This document shows, in pieces, positions 1 to 7,917 of a stretch of 64,000 bases of DNA. Both the position numbers and the translations under genes were made by a program. Origin of the DNA: DASRDB01 sp035652815 (lineage in GTDB: Bacteria; Chloroflexota; Ktedonobacteria; Ktedonobacterales; Ktedonobacteraceae); contig DASRDB010000017.1 in NCBI GenBank assembly GCA_035652815.1, forward strand, positions 100,851 to 164,850, written 5' to 3'. Each line of letters opens with the position of its first letter. The stretch's first letter is position 1. The notes below the pieces were generated by a model. It ran no database searches. It had not been told where the DNA came from and was given only the letters and a program-made list of their open reading frames with translations.

Positions 1-882
1 CCGCTCTATAAATGCCTGGATATGCTGTGCAAGCTCCTCGCCCTTGTCTTCCTGGAGAAAATGTCCGGCGTTAGAAATGACAATCTCAGGTTGATCCTTC
101 GCCCCCGGTATCAACGCCCGGAAAAACCTGTCACCCCCGCGCGTAATCGGGTCTTTATCCGAAAACATCACCAGAGTTGGCTTCTCCCAGCTTGAAAGCA
201 CTTTGCGCGCCTGCCGCATCTCCGCCGCTCCTGGATCATCAGGATGAATGGGCACGAGCAACGGAAACGTCATCGCTCCCGCCTTATACGAAATATCAAG
301 GAAAGGACTGTCATACGCTGCCAGTATTTCCGGCGTCAATTTTTCAGGTTGCGCCACACCATTTTGAATCACCCTGCTGATTGACATATCTTTGGAATTG
401 ACCGCGAATTCGCGCCAGCGCATGAAACCAGGACTCATCGGCACATCACCCGTTGGCAATCCTGTGTTCATGATAACCAGTCTTGCGAAGCGTTCAGGTA
501 TCTCGCTGGCAATGGTTAAGCCGAGCAGACCGCCCCAGTCCTGCACAACCAGTGTGACATCCCACAAATCTAAGGCCTCAATAAAGCCGACCAGCATATC
601 GTGATGCATCTGAAAGGAGTATTCGTGACGCTCGGTAAATTTATCGGAGCGTCCAAAACCTATCATGTCCACCGCGATCACACGATTGCGTACCGCCAGT
701 ATTGGAATCATCTTGCGATACAAATACGACCATGAAGGCTCCCCATGCAGGCAGAAAACAACTTCTCCCTGGCCCTCGTCAACATAGTGCATGCGCAACC
801 CGTGAATTTCAACATATTGCGGATCAAATGGAAAACCAGGCAAATTGGCAAATCGCTCTTCAGGCGTGCGTATAACCGGCAT
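1..882 (-). CDS. Haloalkane dehalogenase-like alpha/beta hydrolase (partial, C-terminus off window)
   Basis: The first 294 residues of an alpha/beta hydrolase are visible; no stop codon is reached before the window edge. The sequence resembles subfamily-I haloalkane dehalogenases (DhlA type), which cleave carbon-halogen bonds with an Asp nucleophile, His base and Trp halide ligands. Landmarks are HGEPSWSYLYR from residue 46, the nucleophile elbow VVQDWGG with Asp115 and Trp116, an acid candidate in FSDKDP around 243, and His274 in NAGHFLQE. Probably only a few C-terminal residues are missing. The ATG at 882 is preceded by AGGAATT. It is divergent from the next gene. An epoxide hydrolase or generic esterase is possible, but the Asp-Trp pair and the HGEP loop favour a dehalogenase. 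Confidence 0.8.
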   Translation of the reverse strand, partial: MPVIRTPEERFANLPGFPFDPQYVEIHGLRMHYVDEGQGEVVFCLHGEPSWSYLYRKMIPILAVRNRVIAVDMIGFGRSDKFTERHEYSFQMHHDMLVGFIEALDLWDVTLVVQDWGGLLGLTIASEIPERFARLVIMNTGLPTGDVPMSPGFMRWREFAVNSKDMSISRVIQNGVAQPEKLTPEILAAYDSPFLDISYKAGAMTFPLLVPIHPDDPGAAEMRQARKVLSSWEKPTLVMFSDKDPITRGGDRFFRALIPGAKDQPEIVISNAGHFLQEDKGEELAQHIQAFIER

Positions 883-930
883 GGCAATTCCTTTCTTCCC
901 TGTTGAGGGTAGGAAATTTCAAACAACTGC

Positions 931-960
931 ATTATGCCATCTGGCAACTCCGAAGAACAA
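931..960 (-). promoter_or_regulatory. Candidate promoter for the dehalogenase-like gene
   Basis: On the minus strand TTGTTC (955-960) and CATAAT (931-936) are separated by 18 nt, about 50 nt upstream of the ATG at 882. The fit to a housekeeping sigma promoter is moderate. A 10-bp perfect palindrome TACTATAGTA (998-1007) lies further upstream in the same divergent intergenic region and could be an operator; this is inferred only from its symmetry. Confidence 0.35.
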
Positions 961-1024
961 ATGGTAAGATTATCACAGCCATGCAAAAGGAACATACTAC
1001 TATAGTAAAGAGAGTCAAGGCTAT

Positions 1025-1504
1025 ATGAAAAACGAAGCACAAGATAATCCTGGCGTGATCGCTCCACCACCGCTCATTTACCTGGTAGGACTTCTAGCTG
1101 GAGTGACTTTGCACAAAGCATTGCTTGCTCGTTTGCTTCCTTCCCTACCACGCCTGCCACGCCTGGCAGTCGGCAGCGCTCTGCTCGGTTTGGCGGGTAC
1201 CATTGTCAACTTTGCTTTTCGTCTGATGATACAAAAGAAAACAAACGTTGATCCCCGTTTACCCGCCACAACGCTTGTCACAGAAGGCCCTTTTCGCTTC
1301 ACTCGCAACCCGCTTTACCTCTCAATGACCCTTTTCTTTATTGGGCTGAGCATCCTTTTCGATGCGCTCGGAAGCCTGCTTGTACTGCCCTTTGTGCTAT
1401 CCGTTATGCGGCGTGGCGTCATCGACCGCGAGGAACGTTACCTGGAGCGAAAGTTCGGCAAACAATACCTGCAATATAAAAGCAGAGTCAGGCGCTGGCT
1501 TTAA
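1025..1504 (+). CDS. Isoprenylcysteine carboxyl methyltransferase-like membrane protein
   Basis: A 159-residue integral membrane protein of the ICMT/PEMT phospholipid-methyltransferase superfamily, which transfers methyl groups from SAM to a lipid or prenyl-linked acceptor in the membrane. Hydrophobic segments lie at about 15-28, 45-65, 95-112 and 114-128. The family signature is the stretch GPFRFTRNPLYLSMTLF (about 88-104), followed by a C-terminal RxxxxERYLERKFG...YLQYKSRVRRWL that contributes to the SAM pocket. The length is typical of bacterial members. The ATG at 1025 gives the expected short N-terminus. The actual acceptor cannot be read from sequence. Confidence 0.75.
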   Translation: MKNEAQDNPGVIAPPPLIYLVGLLAGVTLHKALLARLLPSLPRLPRLAVGSALLGLAGTIVNFAFRLMIQKKTNVDPRLPATTLVTEGPFRFTRNPLYLSMTLFFIGLSILFDALGSLLVLPFVLSVMRRGVIDREERYLERKFGKQYLQYKSRVRRWL

Positions 1505-1516
1505 CATGCTAGCCCT

Positions 1517-3091
1517 CTAAACCATCGCTCCATACTTAAGCAAGCGCTGGTCATTTTGCAGCGTTACATTCAGAATGCTAATGAACGCATCAAGTGGTTC
1601 GCCTCCGCTCACACGAATACGCTGCAACTGGTAGGGCGTCTGTGCGTCCTGTATCGTCCCATTGAATGAGAGCGGATCGAGGGTCGCCCCTACATAGCCA
1701 TCAGCGAACAGGTCGCTAAGTACCATCTGTTGTTCAGCATAGGTATCATGATGGAACGGTTCTCCTGAAGGATAGCAGAAAAACTGCATCGGTTGCCCAA
1801 GCTGCTTTTCCAGCACCTCTTTCGACTGAAGTAATTCTGACTGCGTAGAGGTGTAAGCAGGAGGTTCACCGACATTGATATGATGAACCGTATGCGAACT
1901 GATTTGCATCCCTTCCCGCGCCAGGATGCGTATTTGCTCCCAGCTCATATATCGCCCACCGATCATGCCGGTAATAATATAAAAGACGCCTCGATAATGA
2001 TGCGCGAGCAGGGCCGGGAAGGCATCGGTATACACATCCTCGTAGCCATCATCAAAGGTGAGCATCATAGGATGCGGCGGTAGTATCTTGCCATAGTACA
2101 ATGCATCGAATAATTCCGTCTGGTTGATGCTGGTATACCCCTGTTTTTGTAGCCAATCCAACTGCGCGTTAAAATCGCTGGTCGTCACCGTCAGACTATA
2201 ATCGAGGATGTTATGCGTCGCCTGGTTCGATACATGATGATACATAAATATTGGCACCAGTATTTTTGTCACCGGAGCCTTCGCGGGAACCAGAATGGGC
2301 GCGTCAAGATCGGCTGGGCCTGCTACCAGCACACGCCACTGTCCATGTTCTTCAACCAGCGCAAATATGCAGTTATGAAATAACCCCTGCTTAAGAGCTT
2401 CATCTGAAGGAGTGGTCAGCACGCCTGGGTCAGCATTCCCATCTAACGAAATAGTTCGCGAGGCAACAAGTGAGTACACATATGTCGTATCCGGGTCAAG
2501 CCAGTTGTAAAACATCTGGGCTGTACTTACTGCGTAACTTACAAAGCGTATTGAGCCAAACTTGGCCTGTTCAAAGTGGATGAAATCTTGCTCACTATGC
2601 CATAGCTGCTGCGCCTCTACCGAGAGCATAAACCACATTCTTCCCCATTGCTTGTGCATCATGGCATCCATAAAAGACGAGGTAGCACTATCTACCTGCA
2701 AGGGTGGCTTCATATGCGGATAGTTAGAAGCAAGTACCCGACCCTGCCTACCGAATTCAGTGGGCAGGTGAATAGCAAGTCCTCCTATTAACAGCGCCAT
2801 TAAAAGCAGCGCATCGCACAGCAGCAGCCACTTTAATTTGGAATGACGCCTGCGACGTCGCACTTCTGGCCGCAGGCGCACTCCATGCCTCGCTGGCTGT
2901 TCTTCTGTATCCTGTTCTGCCGACCCGGCAAGATCAGAAGCAGGAACAGAGACATACTCGTGTGCATTCAAGGGCATAGGTACCGTTTGTTGCTGATCTA
3001 ACTCAGCCTGTACAGATATTTTCTGCTCGTCCTGTTCGTTGCCCTGCTTTTCAGTTGAATGGACCTCCATCCCGTTTCCTTTCAGCAGCAT
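1517..3091 (-). CDS. Membrane-anchored polysaccharide deacetylase (NodB fold)
   Basis: A 524-residue protein with a cytoplasmic, Gln/Glu-rich N-terminus, an Arg/Lys cluster and one transmembrane segment at about 86-107, which makes it a type II anchored extracellular protein. A non-catalytic region (110-265) precedes the C-terminal NodB domain. NodB motifs seen are YHHV after the linker, TFDDGYEDVYTDAFP (about 345, metal-binding Asp-Asp) and SSHTVHHINVG (about 395, metal-binding His pair), then CYPSGE. The family removes N- or O-acetyl groups from cell-wall or exopolysaccharides using a divalent metal. The gene converges with the methyltransferase gene with 12 nt between them. The substrate is not predictable. 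Confidence 0.85.
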   Translation of the reverse strand: MLLKGNGMEVHSTEKQGNEQDEQKISVQAELDQQQTVPMPLNAHEYVSVPASDLAGSAEQDTEEQPARHGVRLRPEVRRRRRHSKLKWLLLCDALLLMALLIGGLAIHLPTEFGRQGRVLASNYPHMKPPLQVDSATSSFMDAMMHKQWGRMWFMLSVEAQQLWHSEQDFIHFEQAKFGSIRFVSYAVSTAQMFYNWLDPDTTYVYSLVASRTISLDGNADPGVLTTPSDEALKQGLFHNCIFALVEEHGQWRVLVAGPADLDAPILVPAKAPVTKILVPIFMYHHVSNQATHNILDYSLTVTTSDFNAQLDWLQKQGYTSINQTELFDALYYGKILPPHPMMLTFDDGYEDVYTDAFPALLAHHYRGVFYIITGMIGGRYMSWEQIRILAREGMQISSHTVHHINVGEPPAYTSTQSELLQSKEVLEKQLGQPMQFFCYPSGEPFHHDTYAEQQMVLSDLFADGYVGATLDPLSFNGTIQDAQTPYQLQRIRVSGGEPLDAFISILNVTLQNDQRLLKYGAMV

Positions 3092-3168
3092 TTTTTCTTC
3101 ATGGTACGTATTTAAGCTACCTACAGTAGACGAACGGAATTTTCTGAAGAAATTGCTCAGTCTAGCCC

Positions 3169-4707
3169 TTATTGGTGCGGCGAAAATATTGGTTTTAAAG
3201 CGGGATAGAGTGCCCGATAGGTTGCATAGGCATGAGCATACTGCGCTTCGTTTTCACCGCGCGCCTCCGTTCGTTCCGCCACGCGCACCGTCGCCTCGCA
3301 GGCATCCTGAATAGAGGGATAGACGCCAGAGGCCACGCCCGCCAGCAGGGCCGCGCCAAAGGCAGGCCCTTCCTGCGCGTTCGTCGTGACAAGTTCCACC
3401 CCCAGCACATCAGCCAGGATTTGCCGCCAGATGGCGCTCTTCGCACCACCACCCGTTGCGCGAACCTGCTCAATCTCCAGGCCCTGCTCGCGTATTATGG
3501 CAAAGCAATCCTTCAAACTGAAGGCCACCCCCTCTAATACTGCCCGTACCAGATGTCTCCGGTCATGACTGGCAGTCAACCCTATCCAGCCTCCACGCGC
3601 ATAAGCATCCAGATGCGGCGTGCGCTCGCCCTGCAGATAGGGCAAAAAGATCAGACCTTCACTCCCCGGTGGCACGCTTTCCACCTCCTTTGCCAGCAAT
3701 TCATAAGCGTCAAGGCCTGTCCAGCGTTCCAGAGCGCGTTCTGGCAGGCCAATATTGTCGCGCACCCAGCGCAGCGAAAGTCCAGCCCCCTGAGTAACAC
3801 CCATCAAATACCATGCTCCCGGTACAGCATGATTGAAGGTATGCACACGTGGCACCGGCCCAGAAAGATCTACTCGCGGTTGATCCGCGTATGTGAGGAC
3901 TACTCCGCTCGTACCAATCGAAACCAGCGTCAGCCCGGGTCGCACCACACCGTTTCCCACCGCGCCGCAGGCATTGTCCGCCCCACCGCCCGCGACCGGA
4001 GTTCCGGCAGGTAAACCTGTCAATCGCTCAACCTCCCCGGTAATGCTACCGCATACCTGGTCAGAGGCAACCACAGGCGGCAATAGCGAACTATCAAAGC
4101 CGATAGCATCCAGTACCTCCTGTGACCACTCGCCGCGCTTCACATTTAGCAGGCAGGTACCCGCTGCATCTGAAATTTCCATTGCCATCTTTTCAGTGAG
4201 TAGGAAACGGATATAGTCCTTCGGCAACAGGATTTTTCTCGTCCGGGCAAAAATATCCGGTTCATTGTCACGCACCCACAAGGCCTTTGGTGCGGAAAAG
4301 CCGGGCAGCGCCGGATTGCTCACATACTCGATGAGACGAGTCGCACCTACCCGCTCAGTCATCCAACGGCACTGAGCATCGCTGCGCTGATCTGCCCAGA
4401 TGATGCACGGTCGCAAAACTATGTTCTGTTCGTCGAGCAACACCACACCATGCATCTGCCCAGACAGCCCTACCCCACGCACATCCTGCGGAGCCACACC
4501 CAAACGCGCTGCACTACTAAGGCAGGTGCGAATGGCGGTAAGGGTCCCCTGCCACCACTCTTCGGGATTTTGTTCCGCCCAACCTGGAAACGGGTGATAA
4601 AGCGGATAATCGACAAACGCCCAGGAGATGACTTGACCATCCTCTGCCGCAAATAACGCAGCTTTCACACCCGATGTTCCAAGATCAATGCCGAGAAGTG
4701 CATCCAT
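3169..4707 (-). CDS. xylB: Xylulokinase (FGGY family)
   Basis: Phosphorylates D-xylulose to xylulose 5-phosphate for the pentose phosphate pathway. The N-terminal ATP-phosphate loop GIDLGTSGVKAALF (residue 5 on), the substrate region GWAEQNPEEWW, SGQMHGVVLLD and IIWADQRSD, the catalytic region GGGADNACGAVGNGV and the C-terminal ATGGGAKSAIWRQILADV are all family hallmarks. An in-frame ATG at 4782 would add 25 residues unlike the family. The ATG at 4707 has a GGTGGGAC ribosome site and gives 512 residues, so I use it. A closely related FGGY sugar kinase is the main alternative. No xylose isomerase lies nearby. Confidence 0.88.
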   Translation of the reverse strand: MDALLGIDLGTSGVKAALFAAEDGQVISWAFVDYPLYHPFPGWAEQNPEEWWQGTLTAIRTCLSSAARLGVAPQDVRGVGLSGQMHGVVLLDEQNIVLRPCIIWADQRSDAQCRWMTERVGATRLIEYVSNPALPGFSAPKALWVRDNEPDIFARTRKILLPKDYIRFLLTEKMAMEISDAAGTCLLNVKRGEWSQEVLDAIGFDSSLLPPVVASDQVCGSITGEVERLTGLPAGTPVAGGGADNACGAVGNGVVRPGLTLVSIGTSGVVLTYADQPRVDLSGPVPRVHTFNHAVPGAWYLMGVTQGAGLSLRWVRDNIGLPERALERWTGLDAYELLAKEVESVPPGSEGLIFLPYLQGERTPHLDAYARGGWIGLTASHDRRHLVRAVLEGVAFSLKDCFAIIREQGLEIEQVRATGGGAKSAIWRQILADVLGVELVTTNAQEGPAFGAALLAGVASGVYPSIQDACEATVRVAERTEARGENEAQYAHAYATYRALYPALKPIFSPHQ

Positions 4708-4953
4708 ATTTCTGTCCCACCTTTTCTTCTGTCGGTAATGTGGTTCTCTAATTCGCCCGCTAAACGACTTATCCAGACTCAAATTAGCTCTTTAAAGCCG
4801 CATGGAGCGTTGTGTCGCAAAATCTGTATGCCATTACCGATGATTGTACGTCATGCAAGAGTACAAGCGCTACTTTGACTTCCCCTTTGAAGCGCTAAAA
4901 GCGAATAAAACGTGAGAATGACAGATCAATATCTGTGCTTGGAGGTACCCCAC

Positions 4954-5616
4954 GTGATACACGTTCACGGAGTGATACTTGACGTCGATGGCACCCTGGT
5001 TGAGAGCAACGACGCGCATGCTCATTCCTGGGTGCAGGCCCTGGAAGCGTTTGGCTACAAGGTCGCCTTTGAAAAAGTACGCCCTCTCATTGGTATGGGG
5101 GGCGACAAAGTGTTGCCCGAGTTGATAGGAGTCTCAAAAGATAGTCACCTGGGCGAAGAGATCAGCCAGTTGCGCGAGAAAATCTTTAAAGAACAGTACC
5201 TGCCCCACCTGCGCGCCTTCCCGGGCGCGAAAGATTTGCTGAAAGAGATTCGCAAGCGCGGCCTCCAGCTGGCGATCGCCAGTTCAGCCAAACCGGACGA
5301 ATTAAAAGCGTTACTGCAAATCGTCGGTGACTCGCACTTGATCGAAGAGGAAACTTCTTCTAAGGATGTACAGCGCTCGAAGCCCGACCCTGACGTAATG
5401 CACGTCACCCTCAAACGCATTGGTCTTCCCGCCAACGAGGTCATCATGATCGGCGACACTGCCTATGATATCGAATCGGCGAACAAAGTGCATATTGATA
5501 CCATTGCCTTCAGGTGCGGTGGCTGGAAAGATAAAGACCTGGCAGGCGCAGTCGCCATTTATGATGGCCCCGCCGATCTTTTGGAGCATTATGATAGTTC
5601 GCCATTAGCGCGATAA
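4954..5616 (+). CDS. HAD-family phosphatase (phosphoglycolate phosphatase-like)
   Basis: A Mg-dependent HAD hydrolase of 220 residues. Motif I VILDVDGTLVESNDAH supplies the nucleophilic Asp and acid/base Asp. Motif II is LAIASSAKP, motif III Lys lies in RSKPDPDVM, and motif IV is IMIGDTAYDIESA. The helical cap between motifs I and II is the beta-phosphoglucomutase/phosphoglycolate-phosphatase type. An upstream GTG/ATG at 4912/4918 is open, but the GTG at 4954 sits 8 nt after a perfect GGAGG (4941-4945) and starts right before motif I, so I choose it. The gene is followed after 11 nt by a membrane protein gene, a likely two-gene operon. The substrate is unknown. Confidence 0.85.
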   Translation: MIHVHGVILDVDGTLVESNDAHAHSWVQALEAFGYKVAFEKVRPLIGMGGDKVLPELIGVSKDSHLGEEISQLREKIFKEQYLPHLRAFPGAKDLLKEIRKRGLQLAIASSAKPDELKALLQIVGDSHLIEEETSSKDVQRSKPDPDVMHVTLKRIGLPANEVIMIGDTAYDIESANKVHIDTIAFRCGGWKDKDLAGAVAIYDGPADLLEHYDSSPLAR

Positions 5617-5627
5617 GAGGTGTTTCT

Positions 5628-6125
5628 ATGGAAAAAGTGATGTCTGTCCTGAAGTTGCTCATTCGCCACTATGTAGGACCTGGCGTTCTGGCGGGCCTCA
5701 TTGCGACAGTCCCCATGACGGTTTTTATGCTGCTCGCCCAACGCTTCCTACCAGGACACCAACAATACGCCCTCCCGCCTGAGCGCATCACAACGAAGAT
5801 CGCTAAACGTCTGGGCTTCGGCCATAAAATGGATAAGCCTAAACGAGTAGGGGCATCATTGCTGGCACATTTCGGTTACGGGGCCAACATGGGAGCAATG
5901 TACGTTCCTTTTACAAGATGGCTCCGTCTGCCCCCGGTCGCGAAAGGCGCTGTCTTTGGCTTGATCGTCTGGGCTGGCAGCTATTTCGGCCTCCTACCCG
6001 CCTTGAAATTGCCGGAACAGGCCCCTGAGCAACCAGCGCAGCGCAACCTGCTCATGATTGTCGCGCACCTGATCTGGGGTACGACTCTAGGTGCGACCGA
6101 AGACATTCTTGAACGTTCCCTCTAA
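5628..6125 (+). CDS. Conserved membrane protein of unknown function
   Basis: A 165-residue protein with hydrophobic stretches at about 17-40, 75-92, 103-124 and 141-155. The pattern of small residues (YGANMGAMYVPF, KGAVFGLIVWAGSYFGLLPALKLPE, HLIWGTTLGATEDIL) resembles bacterial DUF1440/YagU-type inner-membrane proteins, but I cannot assign it firmly. The start has a good AGAGGTG ribosome site. It lies directly downstream of the HAD phosphatase and is probably co-transcribed with it. The catalytic or transport role is unknown. Confidence 0.7.
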   Translation: MEKVMSVLKLLIRHYVGPGVLAGLIATVPMTVFMLLAQRFLPGHQQYALPPERITTKIAKRLGFGHKMDKPKRVGASLLAHFGYGANMGAMYVPFTRWLRLPPVAKGAVFGLIVWAGSYFGLLPALKLPEQAPEQPAQRNLLMIVAHLIWGTTLGATEDILERSL

Positions 6126-6165
6126 TCGAGAGCCCGTAGCACGCCATGAAACAGCCCCCCTCGCC

Positions 6166-6252
6166 TGTCATCCTGAGCGCAGCGAAGGTTCTGCGACCAC
6201 CAACTGACTCCACATGGCACACGCGAGATCCCTCGCTGCGCTCAGGATGACA
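6166..6252. repeat. Interspersed palindromic repeat, copy 1
   Basis: Perfect 20-bp arms TGTCATCCTGAGCGCAGCGA (6166-6185) and its reverse complement (6233-6252) flank a 47-bp centre. The element sits in a 3' intergenic position between genes, as REP/BIME-type repeats usually do. A second copy with the same TGTCATCCTGAGCG outer sequence lies at 63547-63631. Confidence 0.9.
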
Positions 6253-6278
6253 TCTGGAGGTAGATGTGTAATAGCAAG

Positions 6279-6638
6279 CTACTGGCTCTGATCGGGCGTC
6301 TGCACTCCACCTCGTCCCGTGTAGCCTGCCTGCTGGCTCTCCTGCCAATCAGTACCAGACTCCGTACCAATCGGTTCCCGCTTTTCTCCAGGTCGCTCAG
6401 GCGGTTGATTCGCAGGTAGTGCTGCACTCGTCGACTGACCCGCATTTCCCGAAGGCGAAGCAACTGTCGCATCATGCGTCTGCTCCTGCTGCGAGCCAGT
6501 TCCGCCCATGATATTTTGCAATACCCGGTCACGGGTCGTGCCAGCAGCCTCTGCCGCCGCGTCAATATCCTTCAACGTAATATTCCGGCTATCTCCATGA
6601 TCATTATCTGGTTCGCCGCAACCACAACTCAGGCACAT
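6279..6638 (-). CDS. Small Cys-motif protein, unknown function
   Basis: A 119-residue protein that begins MCLSCGCGEPDNDHGD, a compact Cys/Asp/His cluster that could bind a metal. Next comes a short helical part (NITLKDIDAAAEAAGTTRDRVLQNIMGG) and a long low-complexity, polar Gln/Thr/Ser/Pro tail. An excellent AGGAGG ribosome site precedes the ATG, and the codon pattern is coding. I recall similar short MCLSCGCG proteins in Ktedonobacteria and other Chloroflexota, but no function is known to me. It is transcribed alone, divergently from the SMP-30 gene. Confidence 0.7.
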   Translation of the reverse strand: MCLSCGCGEPDNDHGDSRNITLKDIDAAAEAAGTTRDRVLQNIMGGTGSQQEQTHDATVASPSGNAGQSTSAALPANQPPERPGEKREPIGTESGTDWQESQQAGYTGRGGVQTPDQSQ

Positions 6639-6861
6639 AAGAATCCGTCCTCCTTCTGCTTTTTAAGCCGTTACATCAAACAGCTTCTAATGTATCTTAT
6701 GGCAGCGCTTCAACATACACTATTTGCTAACTTCAGGTAGGGCGTTATAGAATATAGGGGCTTTCCTACCCGGTGCTGGCTCTCTTCAACAAAGATTGTT
6801 TGTCCTGTAGTCTGTTGCCTTAGAAAACAGGCACACAACAGCAGAAAAGAAAGGGCAGATC

Positions 6862-7833
6862 ATGGCTAGTTCCGTTCCTATCACCGAATTCCGGCTCGAC
6901 CTCAGCGAACTCTCCTACACCGGACAAGACCTGGTGCGTCCCGAGTCTGTTCTTGCCCAGTCTGACGGCACCCTCTGGGTTTCGGATGGGCGAGGCGGCA
7001 TCACCCGTATTAACCCCGATGGTAGTCAGCAATTTCTGGGCGGCCTGGGAGGCGAACCAAATGGCCTCGCCATGATGGATGATGGCTCAATTCTGGTCGC
7101 CAATATTGGCGAGGGCATTGTGCAGCGTCTCTATCCGGATGGGCATAGCGAAGATTTCTTGACCGAGGTCGACGGCAAGCGCCTCACCTGCGCGAACTTC
7201 GTCTTCATCGATAGCAAAAATCGCGTCTGGATGGCCTTTTCCACCCGCGAACAGATCTGGTGGCCTGCGGCAGCGCATCCACGCCCAGATGGCTTTATCG
7301 TCCTGAAAGATGATCGAGGCGCTCGTATCGTTGCCGATGGTATTTATTTCACCAACGAGATACGGCTCGATGCGCAGGAAGAATACCTTTACGTTGCGGA
7401 AACCATGAAGGCCAGGATTTCGCGTTTCCGCGTCCAGCCGGATGGCAGCCTGACCGGCCAGGAAGTATTTGGCCCGGCAAGCCTGGGTATCGGCGGCTAC
7501 GTCGATGGCTTTGCTTTCGACAGTGAGGGCAACATCTGGGTGACAACCGTCACGCGCAACGGCCTCGGCATCATCACTCGCGATGGCGACTATCATGTCG
7601 TCTTCGAAGACCCACGCGAAGACGTGCTGCAAGCCTTCGAGCAAAAAATCGCCGACGGAACCGCACAGCCAAACGACATGCTGATGGCGGCTGGCCCCAC
7701 CCTCCAATTTCCAACCAGCCTCACTTTCGGCGGCCCCGATCTGCGCACCGTCTATATCGGCTCGCTCGGCATGAACCGCCTGCCCACTTTCCAATCACCT
7801 GTGCCCGGTCTACCCATGCATCACTGGAAATAA
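6862..7833 (+). CDS. SMP-30/gluconolactonase family protein
   Basis: A 323-residue six-bladed beta-propeller of the SMP-30/gluconolactonase/LRE family, metal-dependent lactonases that open sugar or other lactones. Blade repeats include PESVLAQSDGTLWVSDGRGGITRI, NGLAMMDDGSILVANIGEGIVQR, TNEIRLDAQEEYLYVAETMKARI and DGFAFDSEGNIWVTTVTRNG. The Asn-Glu of TNEIRLD and the Asp of YVDGFAFD are the usual metal-ligand positions. No signal peptide is apparent, so it is probably cytoplasmic. A monocistronic layout is likely, with a strong hairpin directly downstream. The precise lactone substrate is unknown. Confidence 0.82.
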   Translation: MASSVPITEFRLDLSELSYTGQDLVRPESVLAQSDGTLWVSDGRGGITRINPDGSQQFLGGLGGEPNGLAMMDDGSILVANIGEGIVQRLYPDGHSEDFLTEVDGKRLTCANFVFIDSKNRVWMAFSTREQIWWPAAAHPRPDGFIVLKDDRGARIVADGIYFTNEIRLDAQEEYLYVAETMKARISRFRVQPDGSLTGQEVFGPASLGIGGYVDGFAFDSEGNIWVTTVTRNGLGIITRDGDYHVVFEDPREDVLQAFEQKIADGTAQPNDMLMAAGPTLQFPTSLTFGGPDLRTVYIGSLGMNRLPTFQSPVPGLPMHHWK

Positions 7834-7839
7834 GATATC

Positions 7840-7880
7840 AACGCGATAAGGTATATTACGAGCATATACCTTATCGCGTT
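7840..7880. terminator. Bidirectional transcription terminator
   Basis: A perfect 17-bp stem (AACGCGATAAGGTATAT at 7840-7856, complement at 7864-7880) with a 7-nt loop sits between the convergent SMP-30 and ABC permease genes. It ends in pyrimidine-rich sequence rather than a clean T run. Confidence 0.75.
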
Positions 7881-7917
7881 CCCCCTGCTTGATGCAGGTT
7901 CTTTGACCATTGACACA

